Shown here: in pieces, positions 49,072 through 60,389 of the stretch
Numbering within the stretch: the stretch's first letter is position 1
Layout: each line of letters opens with the position of its first letter
Assembly: GCA_032164295.1 (NCBI GenBank)
Contig: JAJHTX010000010.1
Coordinates: forward strand, 372,001 to 436,000
Length of the DNA stretch: 64,000 bases
Direction: 5' to 3'
DNA from: Inonotus obliquus
Lineage: Eukaryota > Basidiomycota > Agaricomycetes > Hymenochaetales > Hymenochaetaceae
The notes under the pieces: model-generated
Told to the model about the DNA's origin: nothing
Database searches by the model: none
The model's input: only the letters and a program-made list of their open reading frames with translations
Position numbers and translations under genes: made by a program

Positions 49072-49961
49072 AGATACTTGATGAACGTCCGTTTCCATTC
49101 CAATCGTCTCATTGTTGATGTGAATGAACGAGAGAGCCACGACTGGGCATCAGTTTTCTCGCCTGCTGGGACAGACGTGGCTCTGTAGGTGCGAGCAGTA
49201 TAATCCCTGCATCCCTATGCGCAATCGTCCTGCACGATTTTCTCTGATTTAGCGCGTTTCAGAAAGATCTTAGACCAACCAGACCTTTAGATTTATACCA
49301 TCGGGTTTGAGCACCTTTCAGCTGCTCCTCGATATGATAATTAATACTCACCGGGCATTAAATAATTTATTGTACGAAAAAACTTTAAAGTAACTGAACT
49401 GCAGTATCGTAGATTCTGAGTCATGCGTTAGCCTCTACAGTCTCATCCAAGTAGAAAACTAATTGCCTTCTTTGCCGATATACCACCGTTAAGCACTGCT
49501 TCAGTTTTCAGTTGAGACTCGAGAAAGACCTATTTCGTCGATCATGGTATTGTGTATGTAAGCAATTGATCCGCGTATAATAACATGATCGGCTTTTGTT
49601 CTATGAGGTGAGGAAAAGGACAAAGACTCGCACCTCACCAGCAACGATACGAAGTGAGTGCGTAGCTCGACAAAGCCGGTACTCGACAAAGACTGGTTTG
49701 TGAGACTATGCAGAGGCCAGCGGCCGGCCGCGACATTCTCGACCAAGGCCCATTCTGTTCACCTTGCTTGTACAGACACTTAAGGGTCGAACTTCATCGT
49801 TTGGGCTCACAGGGCAGACCGGAATACGCTGGGACTAAAGAATCACTTCACCATGGCATAGAGAAGATGCAGGTGACATTCATTATAGTTGTGATTACAT
49901 GGCTAACCTCTAAAATCGATAATATACATGGTGCAGGAAGGGAAACACTTTATAGGTCGAC
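49072..49961. other. Spacer between family copies D and E
   Basis: No gene. The D-proximal part (to about 49290) resembles the region upstream of copy F. The E-proximal part (from about 49545) is the left arm of the E/F inverted duplication. Confidence 0.55.
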
Positions 49962-50951
49962 CTAGTTGCCATGATGACGATCATTTACCATGTTCAACGA
50001 CGTAAACCGACCCAGTAGCCCTCCATTTGCTCCCCGGAAATGGAGAGGCTCTTCAGGTACAGCGGTGTTGCTACTCCTCGTTGCCAACCTGACCGTCGGG
50101 TCGTCGTCCGAGTCGAAGTCTACTCCCTCGTCCCCATCCCATCCCTCGTCCTCGTATCCGCCCTCTTCCCAATCCTTCTCCTCCTCCAATAACTCTAGAC
50201 TTGGATTGCGAACTACGGGATTCACCCATCTCACGATAGCGGCGCCGGTCATGGGCTCGGGAGACGAGGGGGTGGATCGTCCTGCAGTCGGAGAAGGAAG
50301 GTCGGGGTGGTAAAAGTAAGGACCATTAGGAACATCTCGGATCATGAGAGGCGTCACTTCTTTAGCAGCCTTGCGTATTTCTTTAGTTTCTTGTCCCGAG
50401 CGGAATCTAAATCGCTTCATAGGTACAGTATAGGGGCGGAGTTGGAGGCGTCGTGCTTTCAGTAAATGCTTGTAGCTCACGCGTTTCGGCCGACGCGGGG
50501 GATCTGGTCGCCTACCGGACGGACCAGGTTTCATCAAGAAGCGTACTTGGAGTTTGCGGTGTTTGCCAAAGTCGGCTGTTGGATCGCCGTCGAGTTCCTT
50601 CGTGGCCGTGTAACGAGTGACCTGAAATGACGGTGTTAGACCCCCGTGGCTGGGATGGGAACCGTTTAAATATCTGGTGCTCACACTTTCAGAATCGAAT
50701 AAAGCTTCCTTGAATGCAGGATGTCCCAATGGGCGTGGCTGCTCGACCTCGGCTTGCGTGGACGGAGCTGGTATAAGTTTGGTCTTTTTTGTCGCTAGAG
50801 GAAGCTCGTCGCGTTCTTCGGACGGAAGCTTTCGCTTGACGCCCGTTCCATCGACGAAGCTCGCCTCTGCTACAGAGAGGTCAAACTTGGTTGATCCAGT
50901 GCTTGACCGACTTTTCTTGGGAGCTTTGACTTTGCCGAAGATGGAGGACAT
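49962..50951 (-). CDS. Lineage-specific acidic protein family, copy E
   Basis: Function unknown. Exons 50685-50951 and 49962-50621 give 308 residues. Exon 1 has SSTGSTKFDLSVAEAS, a possible bipartite nuclear signal (KRKLPSEERDELPLATKKTK) and ends PRPLGHPAFKEALFDSES. Exon 2 starts VTRYTATKELDG and has a basic region (RPDPPRRPKRVSYKHLLKAR), GPYFYHPDLPSP, a strongly acidic run and the signature DDPTVRLATR...EEPLHFRG. The 63-nt intron has no stop and a length divisible by three, so its retention would add 21 residues without a frameshift. The open frame extends upstream to 51266, but the start at 50951 is chosen because the same ATG begins copies D and F and the conserved promoter lies just before it. 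Confidence 0.78.
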   Translation of the reverse strand: MSSIFGKVKAPKKSRSSTGSTKFDLSVAEASFVDGTGVKRKLPSEERDELPLATKKTKLIPAPSTQAEVEQPRPLGHPAFKEALFDSESVSTRYLNGSHPSHGGLTPSFQVTRYTATKELDGDPTADFGKHRKLQVRFLMKPGPSGRRPDPPRRPKRVSYKHLLKARRLQLRPYTVPMKRFRFRSGQETKEIRKAAKEVTPLMIRDVPNGPYFYHPDLPSPTAGRSTPSSPEPMTGAAIVRWVNPVVRNPSLELLEEEKDWEEGGYEDEGWDGDEGVDFDSDDDPTVRLATRSSNTAVPEEPLHFRGANGGLLGRFTSLNMVNDRHHGN

Positions 50952-51039
50952 ATGCGGAAGAATAAAGCTGAAGGGATGATACGTAGAAGTGTAAGCGTGC
51001 GGAGAGAGTTGCGAATTGCGACTAGGACAAGAGATGGTG

Positions 51040-51083
51040 ATAGTATGATGGAAAGCGTTCTTGTTTTCTCGTGGGTTGATATA
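51040..51083 (-). promoter_or_regulatory. Conserved core-promoter block, copy E
   Basis: Minus-strand TATATCAACCCACGAGAAAA ... TTTCCATCATACTA, almost identical to that of copy F. It lies 30 bp from the CGG-N6-CCG site and about 90 bp from the ATG. Confidence 0.65.
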
Positions 51084-51112
51084 GCTTCCACATTGTGGCC
51101 TGGTTGTGGATT

Positions 51113-51124
51113 CGGCATATGCCG
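51113..51124 (-). promoter_or_regulatory. Palindromic CGG-N6-CCG site upstream of family copy E
   Basis: CGGCATATGCCG within the perfect 14-bp palindrome TCGGCATATGCCGA, 162 bp before the start codon. Same sequence upstream of copy F. Confidence 0.65.
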
Positions 51125-51247
51125 AGATACAACGAAGCTCCCTTTCTAATCCAATCGTCTTATTGTTACTGTGAATGAAAGGAGAAAGCCACGACTGTGC
51201 GTGAGTTTTTTTCGCCTGCTTGAACAGAAGTGACCCGGTAGGTACAT

Positions 51248-52929
51248 TCCCATGTGCTGTGTGCAATAGTCCTCAGCAGGATTTCTCAAGTCGTCGCATA
51301 GAGCTAATACATACATCCGTCACGTTCGTATCGCGGTTTCGTAGCCCCTTCAGTAACTTTCAATCAAAAGAAAACTATTTACTCTTCAATGAGCAACCAT
51401 CCTTAGATGCATCCTTGATATTCTGCAGTAATGGACAATAATAGTCCGAGTATTGCGGGTATTTTCCGATAGTCTTTTGTAATCAAGTAGTCTCTCCGAA
51501 ACAACAATGTCACGGTGCACTTCTGCGAAATACCTGTCTCGTATCCTGTTTATCTACATTACGTTTCTTGCGATTCTTGTCTCGCAGAGACCGACATAGT
51601 CCGTGGCTCATAACCAATAGGCAATCCCACGAGTTCCGATTTTGTGGCTACAATTCCAACGTTCTTCCTCCCACAATGGATCATCCGCGTTGGAGTTGAG
51701 TAGCCGACTCGTCCACCTGGTATTCGAAGGGCTGGGTTCAGACTCGGAAGCGATGGCTTGTCCTCCGTTCAGGGAGCATCCCTTACATCTGAGCCATCTC
51801 CCCCCCCGAGAACGTCCCAATGAGCGATGAGGGCCGGGAATCGGGATTGCGTCGTTTGTCCGCCGAGATTGACGAGCGTGGCCACTGGCTGGGTCGAATG
51901 CATCGCGTTGATGAGCCATCCTTAGAACACGATTCCGAGTTCCAGTATACGACAGTTGGTCATTCGAAGACCTGTCCTTCTGTTCCGCGAGACATACGGT
52001 AGTACCAGGGCCCCGCAATCTAATCTTTCCAGGCAAGTTTTCGTCGTGAAAAGATGGTGAGACCTCGTTGCTGTTGCTAGCGGACCTCACTAGGGTGTTG
52101 AACGGATCATATGTTTTCCAATCGTGTTGCGTCCTTCCTTCACCCTTCACATGACCCGTTTTAATAACTTGATAATACAAGTTTGCCGCGCGTTGTCGTT
52201 GTCAACGCATGGTTGAACTAAGTATAATCAAGATCATCATCGTACTGAAACCCGTAGTGACGTTTGAGGTTTTTTTTTTGAATGGGACCACATTGATATG
52301 AATCATGTTTTGAAAAACTGAAAATTGGAGTTTGGACGATGGGAGTCTGGGTCTGGGAGACAACTCTATGTCCTTTACCATAATGGATAGTTTATTTGTA
52401 TTTGTAATTCGTCAGCCCGGGCTTCTTCCGTATAACAGTAGGAAGACATTGCAAGAATGCACTAATGCACTACGACCATCCGTGTGATAGGGTATGCGAC
52501 ATGCTAATTGCATACATGCGACCAGATAATCTTGTTGATATGTCTTCGAGTTCGGAGAGAATAACGTTGGTGTCCTGAGCGTAGAATTTTCCCTCTGTAA
52601 CCGATTACGATTACGTCTACAGGACCACGCGACAATGTTCATCATACTTGAGCTCCTACCAATGCCACGCCGTACGCCGACTTCAGTCATCGCAAGTACT
52701 ATGTAGGGAAGCTGTCCATGCGCAATCATGAAGTTCTGAATCGGTTCAGGGCACAGTATGTATACCAGTCAATGTAAACAAATTACACGGATTAATAAAA
52801 TCAAGGAGATATTATCGTAGTTGAATACGCGTTTCGTCTTATTCAATTCAGTCATCAATAAAGACAGAACCAGTTACTGCAGGAGAGTTGTTGAGAACCC
52901 TCCGCATTCGGTGGCGCCTGTCATCTCAT
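51248..52929. other. Interval before INO1, no supported gene
   Basis: A 190-codon open frame on the minus strand (51608-52180) is the only long one. Its composition is odd (Arg/Ser-rich), no motif is visible and the opposite strand is also fairly open, so it is not called. The rest holds only short frames and simple T-runs. Confidence 0.45.
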
Positions 52930-54781
52930 TCACCAGAGACGAGAGTCGAGGATGAGGTCCGCAGAGCCTTCAATACCGAGACATGCCTTCAAGAACGCCT
53001 CGAGACCGTTGCGCTGCCTGCTGAGACTGTTAACAACATCAGTACCTGAAAGTGATAAAGGCAATTAGCTGCGCTCTCTTTGCGAACTTGAAAACGTAAA
53101 GCTTACCAGGCTTGACGAGCGGTGCCTTCAACATGAAGGAGAGTAGTGAGAGGACCGAGTAAAGCGGCTGGAACTCCGACTGTTTCTTAACGTCACGGTA
53201 TTTGACACGAGTCATGAGCTCGCCCAAGATCGACAAGTCAAGAATGAGTGGCGTTGCCAGAAGCGAATCCTATTTGAAGAATATCAACACCATAACCGTA
53301 CCTGGGAGCAAGAGAAGGACATACCTCGCATTCGTTGAAAATGCTGATAGTCGAACGTCCACCGCAGAGGATCTCGGAGTAGTACTCGTCGATAGCGCGC
53401 TTCGAGTCGCCGACTGCGGGAACGTATTTGATGACGACGATATGGTCGGGGTGCTCACCCTTCTTCGCCTTTGCGTCCTTCGCCTCGGGGTTACCCGGCT
53501 TGTAAAGGAGCGCGTTGCTCGCAACCATGTCATCAACGACACTACTCTTGCTGATCTCCTTGCTCTTGAACTGGCGTTCGGCGCTCAAGTTGTGGCCATC
53601 ATTGTTACCAAGGTGGTTATACGACGCGATGGAAAGCGGTTTGATACCAGCGTTAACAAGGAACTCGGCAAGGACGGACTTGAGCTTCGTCTGGCCAGAC
53701 TTAAGGTCATCACCGCCGATAAATGACCTGTGACGCTCCGCGAGGTCAATAACACCAGGGACGAACGTGTTCTGTGGGGCACCATTAATGAAAGGAACGC
53801 CCTCGAGAATCGATGCGGCAGCGAAGATGGTCGAAGGCGCGATCTCGGAATGAGAGGCCTTGATGGACGCAAGGAGGTTGTCGGCGGTGTCGTTCACACC
53901 GGTAATGACATCACTGTAGCGCTCAGTGTTCGCAGTCCAGAAGACAATAACTTGCTCAAGCTCGTTCTTTTCCTTGAACTCACGGATATCCTTACGGATT
54001 TGCTCGAGATGGGCTAGTTTGTCCGTACCCGGGATGACGCTATCCGCGCGCTCCTCTTGGTTTGCTGCGATATAGTCCGGATAGTAAATGGAAGGGAGAG
54101 GGGAACCGAGCTCAGCCATGAGTGGTGCAACCTGGCGTTGTAGATCCCAGGGAAGGACTTCCGCACGCGCCATGGCCTTGTCCATCGGCAGACCAGAAAT
54201 ATCCCACCCACCAAGGACTAGGTCATTCGGGTGCACCATTGGCAGGACATCGCCGAGAGGGACATAAACATCCTTGCCTGTCTCGGGATTGGTACCAATA
54301 CTGACAGTAGATGCGCGCAAAAGGGAGCCTATGTAGTTGGGTTGCTGAATGCCCGACTTTGTGTGCCAGGAAATGTGGTGTCGGTTTGCGAGTACAGTTG
54401 CACAGAGGGTAGTACCGTTGTTGCCACCAAGACCGACCATAAGAAGACTATGGTAAATTAGATAAGCAAGGTGTTACGTGATGAAAAAATGCGATACACG
54501 AACCCAGTCTTAGGAACCTTTCGCTGGGTCTGGAATTCATATTCCTTTACGGTTGGGGTGACCTTGAGTTGTCCGTTGGGAAGCGTTTCCACGTTCGCAC
54601 CGCGGTCATGGAACTTGGCCGTAATGAACTCGTCTGTGTACGATGTGTTCTCGGACGCGACCTCGATGTGGTACGGACGACGCGCCGCAGTCGGGTGCGG
54701 AGGAACCAGAGACTCGAGCTGCGACTCTGGCGTATTATAGCCAGAAGATATGTTAGACGTGTGCAGGGTAATTGGCGACAT
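52930..54781 (-). CDS. INO1: Inositol-3-phosphate synthase
   Basis: Converts glucose 6-phosphate to 1D-myo-inositol 3-phosphate with NAD+, the first step of inositol and phosphatidylinositol synthesis, in the cytosol. Exons 54504-54781, 53325-54447, 53107-53269 and 52930-53045 sum to 560 codons in frame (559 residues), slightly longer than the usual 510-540. The NAD-binding loop is [11 protein letters not shown]. Other landmarks are [48 protein letters not shown] and, in the catalytic core, [14 protein letters not shown], then VVDDMVASN and DEYYSEI. The C-terminus is [10 protein letters not shown]. All expected segments are present, so it is very probably functional. An upstream in-frame ATG at 54916 exists, but 54781 gives the N-terminus usual for fungi. 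Confidence 0.95.
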
Positions 54782-56175
54782 CGTAAGAGTAGTCTCAATT
54801 GCACAGAAGCGGCGCAGCGGAGTGCCTGGTTCCTCTGAACTTGTTGTGTGTGCTACTAAGCTGGTTAGAGTACATGCACACTGGGTATTGTCAGTGGTCG
54901 AGGAGGACGGGTTCAAATACTCTGAGAACGACGCCTAGGTGGTGGTGGTGGTGGTAGGGAGCAAAGAACCGCGAAGATTTGCGTCCTTTTTATTTATCGA
55001 TAAGAGGTTTGAAAACGTGTTCGTTGTTACTGCTACCCTAGAATTTTTCCATCAGTCGCCTAGAAATAATAGCTCGGCGCGAGGCAGTACTAGTGGAGAT
55101 GGGAAAATTTTCACGTGAACTGACATTCTCGTCTTTCATGGTGCCGAAAGAAGCAACTTCTTCCTGCACTCTCTGATCCAAACAGTTCACTAGAACCATA
55201 GAACCAATCTACTAGTACCATTGATGCTTTGTTTTGATGGACAGAATTGCAGCATTTTTGCAACTTGGGACACGTTTCTGGGTGCAAGGCCTCGTGTCGT
55301 TGAATTCTGCTTAGCCACGACATGCGGCGAGTAAAGGCATCGAATGGAACACAGCCTTGCTCGAGAAAGGCATTCCGGCAGCTCCTTATTTGCTGGAAGC
55401 TTCGAAATAAATTGGGACTGTGAGACGAAAGGCGGGAAGCTTTCATGCAACATGGGTCTGAGATAGAGTCGCATTGGAACCCCGTGTACTCTGACACTAT
55501 CATATTCCTTGGCAAGCAGGGTTTGGCAGAGAGTCCCCGTGAGGACAGAAGGGATAGCACAGCGCAATGATGAGAACCCGAGAAGAATCTTCGGTGGTCG
55601 GTACGAAGCGAGACCAAGTACGACTCTTTGAAACAATAGCATACTAGGAGGACCATCGAGTGATTGAGATACAAACTTATCTTCCCTTCAAGACACAGGA
55701 TGTACTACAGTGCCGGAGGGGTCATGTATTCCTATACACAGAAGCTGCTGGAAGGCAAATAGAACGCGTGTCCAATGAATACATCAGCTAGAACGAGCCA
55801 TTCGACGGAGTTTGGATACATGAATGCGGCAACCCTAGACTGGCTGTAATTCTCGAGACAAAGGCCCTTGTATCAGAGTATGCATAAAGGAAGGTGATAA
55901 TGATAGTCGCAGTGAAAGGCGCGTATGCGTATGACGTGTCAACACGGTGGTGTGACGATCGACGCATCCAAAAACAGATGAGTGACGCATCGACACCTCA
56001 CCTTTCTCTCACCGCCATCTCGTTTCTATACTATACACTCGTCTGAATACTCGCCTCACATCTTTGTCTTTGCGTGGCGGCTCTGAACTGTGCTGAACTG
56101 ACGGGCAGAGTGATTATGAACTCGTCGGTCTGGCTGTACTGAACTCCAATTTACCTCGACTAGCTTATTGGCGAA
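54782..56175. other. Divergent intergenic region between INO1 and the SDR-like gene
   Basis: Contains both promoters. A minus-strand open frame of 187 codons (55111-55674) has no recognised domain or splice support and overlaps another long frame, so it is not called. A run of GGT triplets near 54942-54957 lies in the INO1 leader. Confidence 0.5.
55110..55119. promoter_or_regulatory. Candidate inositol-responsive E-box upstream of INO1
   Basis: The palindrome TTCACGTGAA, in the context TTTTCACGTGAA, about 330 bp before the INO1 start. It matches ten of eleven positions of the yeast UAS-INO/ICRE consensus WYTTCAYRTGS, the site of the Ino2/Ino4 bHLH pair. That this fungus uses the same regulation is inference. 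Confidence 0.4.
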
Positions 56176-57587
56176 ATGCCTCTCCCTATTCTAGGCAACC
56201 TCATTTCAAACTACTACTCCAGCCATTATCTCACTCTTCTCGGTTTAATCACCATCATCGTTGGCACTATCCGAGCATATGCTCAGGGACGTAGTACGAG
56301 TAGAGACCGTGACCTCCATGGAAGAGTTATCTTGCTGACTGTCAGTCGACCTTTCTTTTCCGATCCACTGGATCTAATATCATAAAAGGGTGGGTTTACA
56401 CCCTTAGGGTCAACCATTCTAGAATCTCTTGCAAGCAGAGGAGCGCGTATAATCGCTCTTACTCCGTTACCCATTAATTCGACCGAGGTCACGCTAATCG
56501 TTGAAGCCGTGCGAGAGAACACGAAAAATGAGAACGTATTTGTTGAACAATGTGATATTATTGATATCGAGTCAGTGCGGGAGTTCTGCACGAAATTCCT
56601 TACGGGAAAGGAGCACAGGCTAGATGCGATCGTCTTCGCGCACGAGTACGAACATGTAGGACCGGTATCAGCCTCCAACGACGAAAAACTCGCGTGCGAG
56701 GAAAGACGCGCTGCTGGCAGCGATGGCACATTCCTAATGATAACCCTTCTTCTCCCTACGCTACTTGTCGCACCAGCGGAGCGCGACATTCGAATTGTCA
56801 CCATAGTCAATCCTTTATACGCTGCAGCAATTCCTCGCTTTCCCACTCCACCACCAGTTGAGGGCTCCCAGTTCCTTCGCGAAGGTTACCGAGCTCTTCG
56901 GACAGTTCTCCTTACGCGACACTTGCAGCGTGTACTTGACGCGCTCCCACAGGCACCCGCTCCAAACCCCGAAGGAGGCTCCGCTGTCGCGGCGAGTAGC
57001 AAAACGCAAAAGTCCAACATCGTAGCCGTCTCAGTCTCGCCAGGATTTAGTAGACAAGATACAGTAGCACCGCTCTTACGAGCAAAGCTCGGTTCTCCCG
57101 AGTCTTCGATACTTGGATTCTTAGCGTACGTCTCTCTATTTATCACGTATCGTCATGATATTCATTCTCTTGAAACGATAGATATGTTCTACTGCTACCA
57201 CTTCTCCATGTCTTCGCAAAATCGCCTAGCCATGCGGCTCAATCCGTCCTCCATGCTCTATTCCTCCCGACTCCGTTCAAGTTCGTTTCACTACCAGCCG
57301 AAAAAGATCTAGATGATAGACATCCTTTGGAAGAGGCATTGAAACCCGGAGCGCTGTACGCTGACTGTTCTGTCGTCAACATTGACCTACGAAATCGCGT
57401 CCAGGCTTTGCCACCTGATGATAAGAGGGATTCATCCTCAGCGACGAAGATGAAAGATGATGGGGAGTATGGTGGTGAAGCACTCGGAAGATTGGTCTGG
57501 GAGAGCTTTGAGGAAAGCTTGAAAGCTAGGGAGAAAGGATCAACTACTGTTTCCTCGCAAACTTCTACAAGCAAGAAGGATAGTTAG
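56176..57587 (+). CDS. Membrane-anchored short-chain dehydrogenase-like protein
   Basis: Exons 56176-56340, 56389-57125 and 57182-57587 sum to 436 codons in frame (435 residues). An N-terminal hydrophobic segment (YLTLLGLITIIVGTI) probably anchors it in a membrane. Then comes a Rossmann start (GRVILLTGGFTPLGSTILES), a typical SDR-like b1-turn with T-G-G-x4-G, followed by ARIIALTPLP, VEQCDIIDIESV and LDAIVFAHE. The region where the SDR catalytic Y-x3-K would be expected reads GYRALRTVLLTRHL, with no clear Lys four residues after the Tyr, so activity is doubtful. A second hydrophobic stretch, YVLLLPLLHVFAKS, follows. It resembles the fungal SDR-like proteins labelled DUF1776, but that assignment is from general pattern only. 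Divergent from INO1. Confidence 0.7.
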
Positions 57588-60225
57588 ATGTAGAATGTCG
57601 GTGGTTCGGAATCCGCCAATTCTATATAAGATGGGCATTGGCAAAGAACTTGTCAGCGCAGTATCATCTGATCTGTGGCTTTTACGCTTTTCTCCTCCGA
57701 CCAGCTATTTAAAAATCTGTCCGTGGTGGATTTTATTCCTGCAATCAATCTAACATCTACTTTGCAATTAACCATCTTTACAGCATCGCGCGACAAATAG
57801 ACGACTGGTCGAGTGATTAGCGGTCGCAATCGCGTGTCATGTGCAAACTATCAATTCAATGTATTAAACACCGCAATGCCCGTCAATCTCGAGCAGACAT
57901 CGCAATCATTGGACGATCATCCGGACCTTCTCTAAGTCGGCCAAGGAGGACTGTCAAAGGACAGGTCTGAAATTATGAAGCAAGACATCGGTGCCGAATA
58001 CAAGCCATTCGCATGTACTCCTTTCTTCCTGCTCTAATGTCGTCTGATGCGGTCAGTGCCTTACACAGCAAAACGACTACCAAGACCTGGTGTAAGACTC
58101 AGGCTGTTATTGTTTTAAATTCAGTACAGCATCTGGGTGGCTTGAAAGTACCGGTGTCTGTGATCAAGTACGATCCGTGGTGTCATTTGCGCGGCCCCAC
58201 GTCGTTGATCATCCATGACGATGAGCAATATTGATTGGATGACACAGTGCTAACACCACGTTAGACTGCCGGTCTGGCAGTGAGTCAGAGCCGGAAAGGA
58301 CCTGCTTGCTTTCATTCGGGACTGACTAGTTCAGCAGTCGTGAAAGAAACAGGAAAAGTTTTCCACGGTGAACGACCACGAAAATGTGATTATTTCGAGT
58401 TGTGGCTATTGTGGTGCTGAAAATCGCCCCACTGAGAACCCAGCGGATGATCAACTATTTGATTAACATATCAATGTTCACAGTGTGGCTCGTCAGACAC
58501 CTCTTAGCACTATACTCGTGTATGTTCCACGATAAACGTTGTCAATCCATGCAACAGAGAACACCCAGCAGTGATTCGATGCGCGATCCAGAATCATGGA
58601 TATTACTAAAAGGCACCCGTTAGGCGCACATGGTCGGCCTCGGAGAAAGTCACCAATAACCAAAAACAAAACATGGCAGGGAATCTGCCCAGCATCGCAT
58701 TGACAGGCCATCAGATGCATCGGATCATTCCCGAATTGCAAACAGCTCAACTCATCGACGGATGAATTGAGCAGGCAGAGTTGACGCGTACCCGTCAGGT
58801 GCGAAAAGTAGGAAGGTCATTGCGAGCAGACCACGCATGGAAGTGTGTGCTGCACGTACACATCATGACGATGTGAGCAGCGTACATACGCCCTACGCCC
58901 TGCAAATTGAGATGCTCGACGAGCGAGCGGGGCTTAGAGAGCGAGGTCTAGTGAATTAAGGTGAAGGGGAAGATTATATACAGCAGTCGCTTCGTGCAGC
59001 GGAGGTGGTAAAACCTTCGGATTCGAATGGGTTACCTTCTCCTGCACGCTTGACACCATAATATTAATCCTCGGTGCCGTGCCACCGAAAATATCAGACC
59101 TCTGGCATAAGTACCTTGAAGTAGAAATAGGAGGCGAAGAGAGGGAGCGAAGGTTGGGGGATGAAGCACGACACATGTACACCGAGAAATCGCGGGTATT
59201 TATAACGTTAGAGTCGTGGCCCGGATGTATGCAGCCACATAAGGCCTCACATGTATGTGGCTTTCCTGGTGAGTGATCGCTGCCGGATAGTGGCATGAAT
59301 AAACTCGAGAAGGCCGAAACGTAAAGCACCGACCTGCTGTAGTTCATGTTGACGCGGGGATGGAGAAGTTCTTCGCTCTTCTTGCCTTCGCGCAGATTGA
59401 GCGAGAAACCCTGCCTGGTGGTTTCCACCCGGGTTACGCATCCTCAATCAGTAGTTGAACTAGTAATGCTATAAGAACGATGGTAAGTACAAATATTAAG
59501 CCAGCGAAATACATAAAAGCCGAATCGAGAACCTACACGGTCTCTCACTAGATCACGGAGAACTCAGGACAATCAGACGACTCAGCAGGATTTCTGGTGT
59601 TCGCAAACTGCAAAGTATTCAGGGTACATAAGAATACAGGATAAGAACCAATATTCACGGGCTCGAAGCAGACTATGAGTCTAGGATTAGGATTTCAGTG
59701 TCATCGGAATCCTGAGGCTTTGTGAGGAAGAACGTTAGAGTTTCGGCCACTAACGGAAGGGACTCGGAGTCAGTGGCAGGGGGACAATCGCAAGAAAACA
59801 TTCACGGAGATAAAGAAGCTGCGAAATTGATATTTCACAACACAGAGAGGTATACAGTTTGTATCAGGTAAAACAATGCTGACAAGAATGGTGAACGCGA
59901 CTCAGATTTAGATTATTGCATGGAAAACCCTCTTTCTTAAGCAATCAGAAATATTCGTGATCCTTGAACTATTATTACGGAACACCTAAGGCTGCGGAAC
60001 AGCTCACTGGATTTGATTGGAATTAACTAATGAAGTGCAACGATCAGGTGTTTTGGTCTGAGGTCTTTCTGAAACGCATTGGATCACACGTAGAACTGCG
60101 AGGATTATTTTGATCGTACCTACGGAGCCTCTACCAGGCGGGAAACTTACGCACAGTTGTGGCTTCCTCGTTCATTCACAGTAACAATAAGACGATTGGA
60201 TTAGAAAGGGAGCTTCGTTGTCTTT
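57588..60225. other. Gene-poor interval between the SDR-like gene and copy F
   Basis: About 2.6 kb with short frames only. The minus-strand frame at 58934-59428 includes a possible 80-codon gene starting MCRASSPNLRSLSS near 59175, just downstream of a minus-strand TATAAATA, but no family is recognised. The stretch from 60055 onward is the upstream flank of family copy F. Confidence 0.4.
59190..59290. repeat. Diverged repeat, matches 25690-25790
   Basis: About 100 bp, roughly three quarters identical by eye to 25690-25790 in the same orientation. Both share ATTTATA, GTGGCC, AAGGCCTCACAT and CTGGTGAG in the same order. This copy contains a perfect 9-bp inverted repeat AGCCACATA/TATGTGGCT at 59233-59262. 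It could be a promoter of a duplicated gene or a relic element. Confidence 0.45.
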
Positions 60226-60237
60226 CGGCATATGCCG
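60226..60237 (+). promoter_or_regulatory. Palindromic CGG-N6-CCG site upstream of family copy F
   Basis: CGGCATATGCCG within the perfect palindrome TTCGGCATATGCCGAA, 153 bp before the ATG and 30 bp before the conserved block. Confidence 0.65.
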
Positions 60238-60266
60238 AACCCATAACCAGGCCACAATGCGGAAGC

Positions 60267-60312
60267 TATATCAACCCACGAGAAAACAAGAACGCTTTCC
60301 ATCATACTACCA
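60267..60312 (+). promoter_or_regulatory. Conserved core-promoter block, copy F
   Basis: Starts TATATCAACCCACGAGAAAA and ends TTTCCATCATACTACC. Same block as upstream of D and E, and recognisable upstream of A. Confidence 0.65.
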
Positions 60313-60389
60313 GCATCTCTATTCGCATTCGCGAGTCTCTCCGCACGCTTACACTTCTACGTAACATCCCTTCAGCATCATTCTTCCAC

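Larger units (their letters stand above)
49545..51247 (-). repeat. Inverted segmental duplication, arm containing copy E
   Basis: About 1.7 kb that matches, in reverse orientation, 60115-61810. Similarity covers the upstream region, both exons, the intron and roughly 0.4 kb of 3' flank, ending near the shared TTACATACACAATACCA. Exon 2 is 660 nt in both arms. Coding identity is very high, flanks are lower with small indels, so the copies are young but not identical. Edges are by eye. Confidence 0.8.

Noticed and set aside
49962..51266. 434-codon single frame starting at 51266 for copy E
   Set aside because: The first part covers the conserved promoter sites and the intron. Copies D and F show the true start at 50951 and a spliced intron.
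51608..52180. 190-codon minus-strand frame
   Set aside because: Arg/Ser-rich with no domain, overlapping fairly open plus-strand frames; no transcript-like structure seen.
55111..55674. 187-codon minus-strand frame in the INO1 upstream region
   Set aside because: A second long frame overlaps it on the same strand, there is no recognisable domain, and it would sit in the INO1 promoter.
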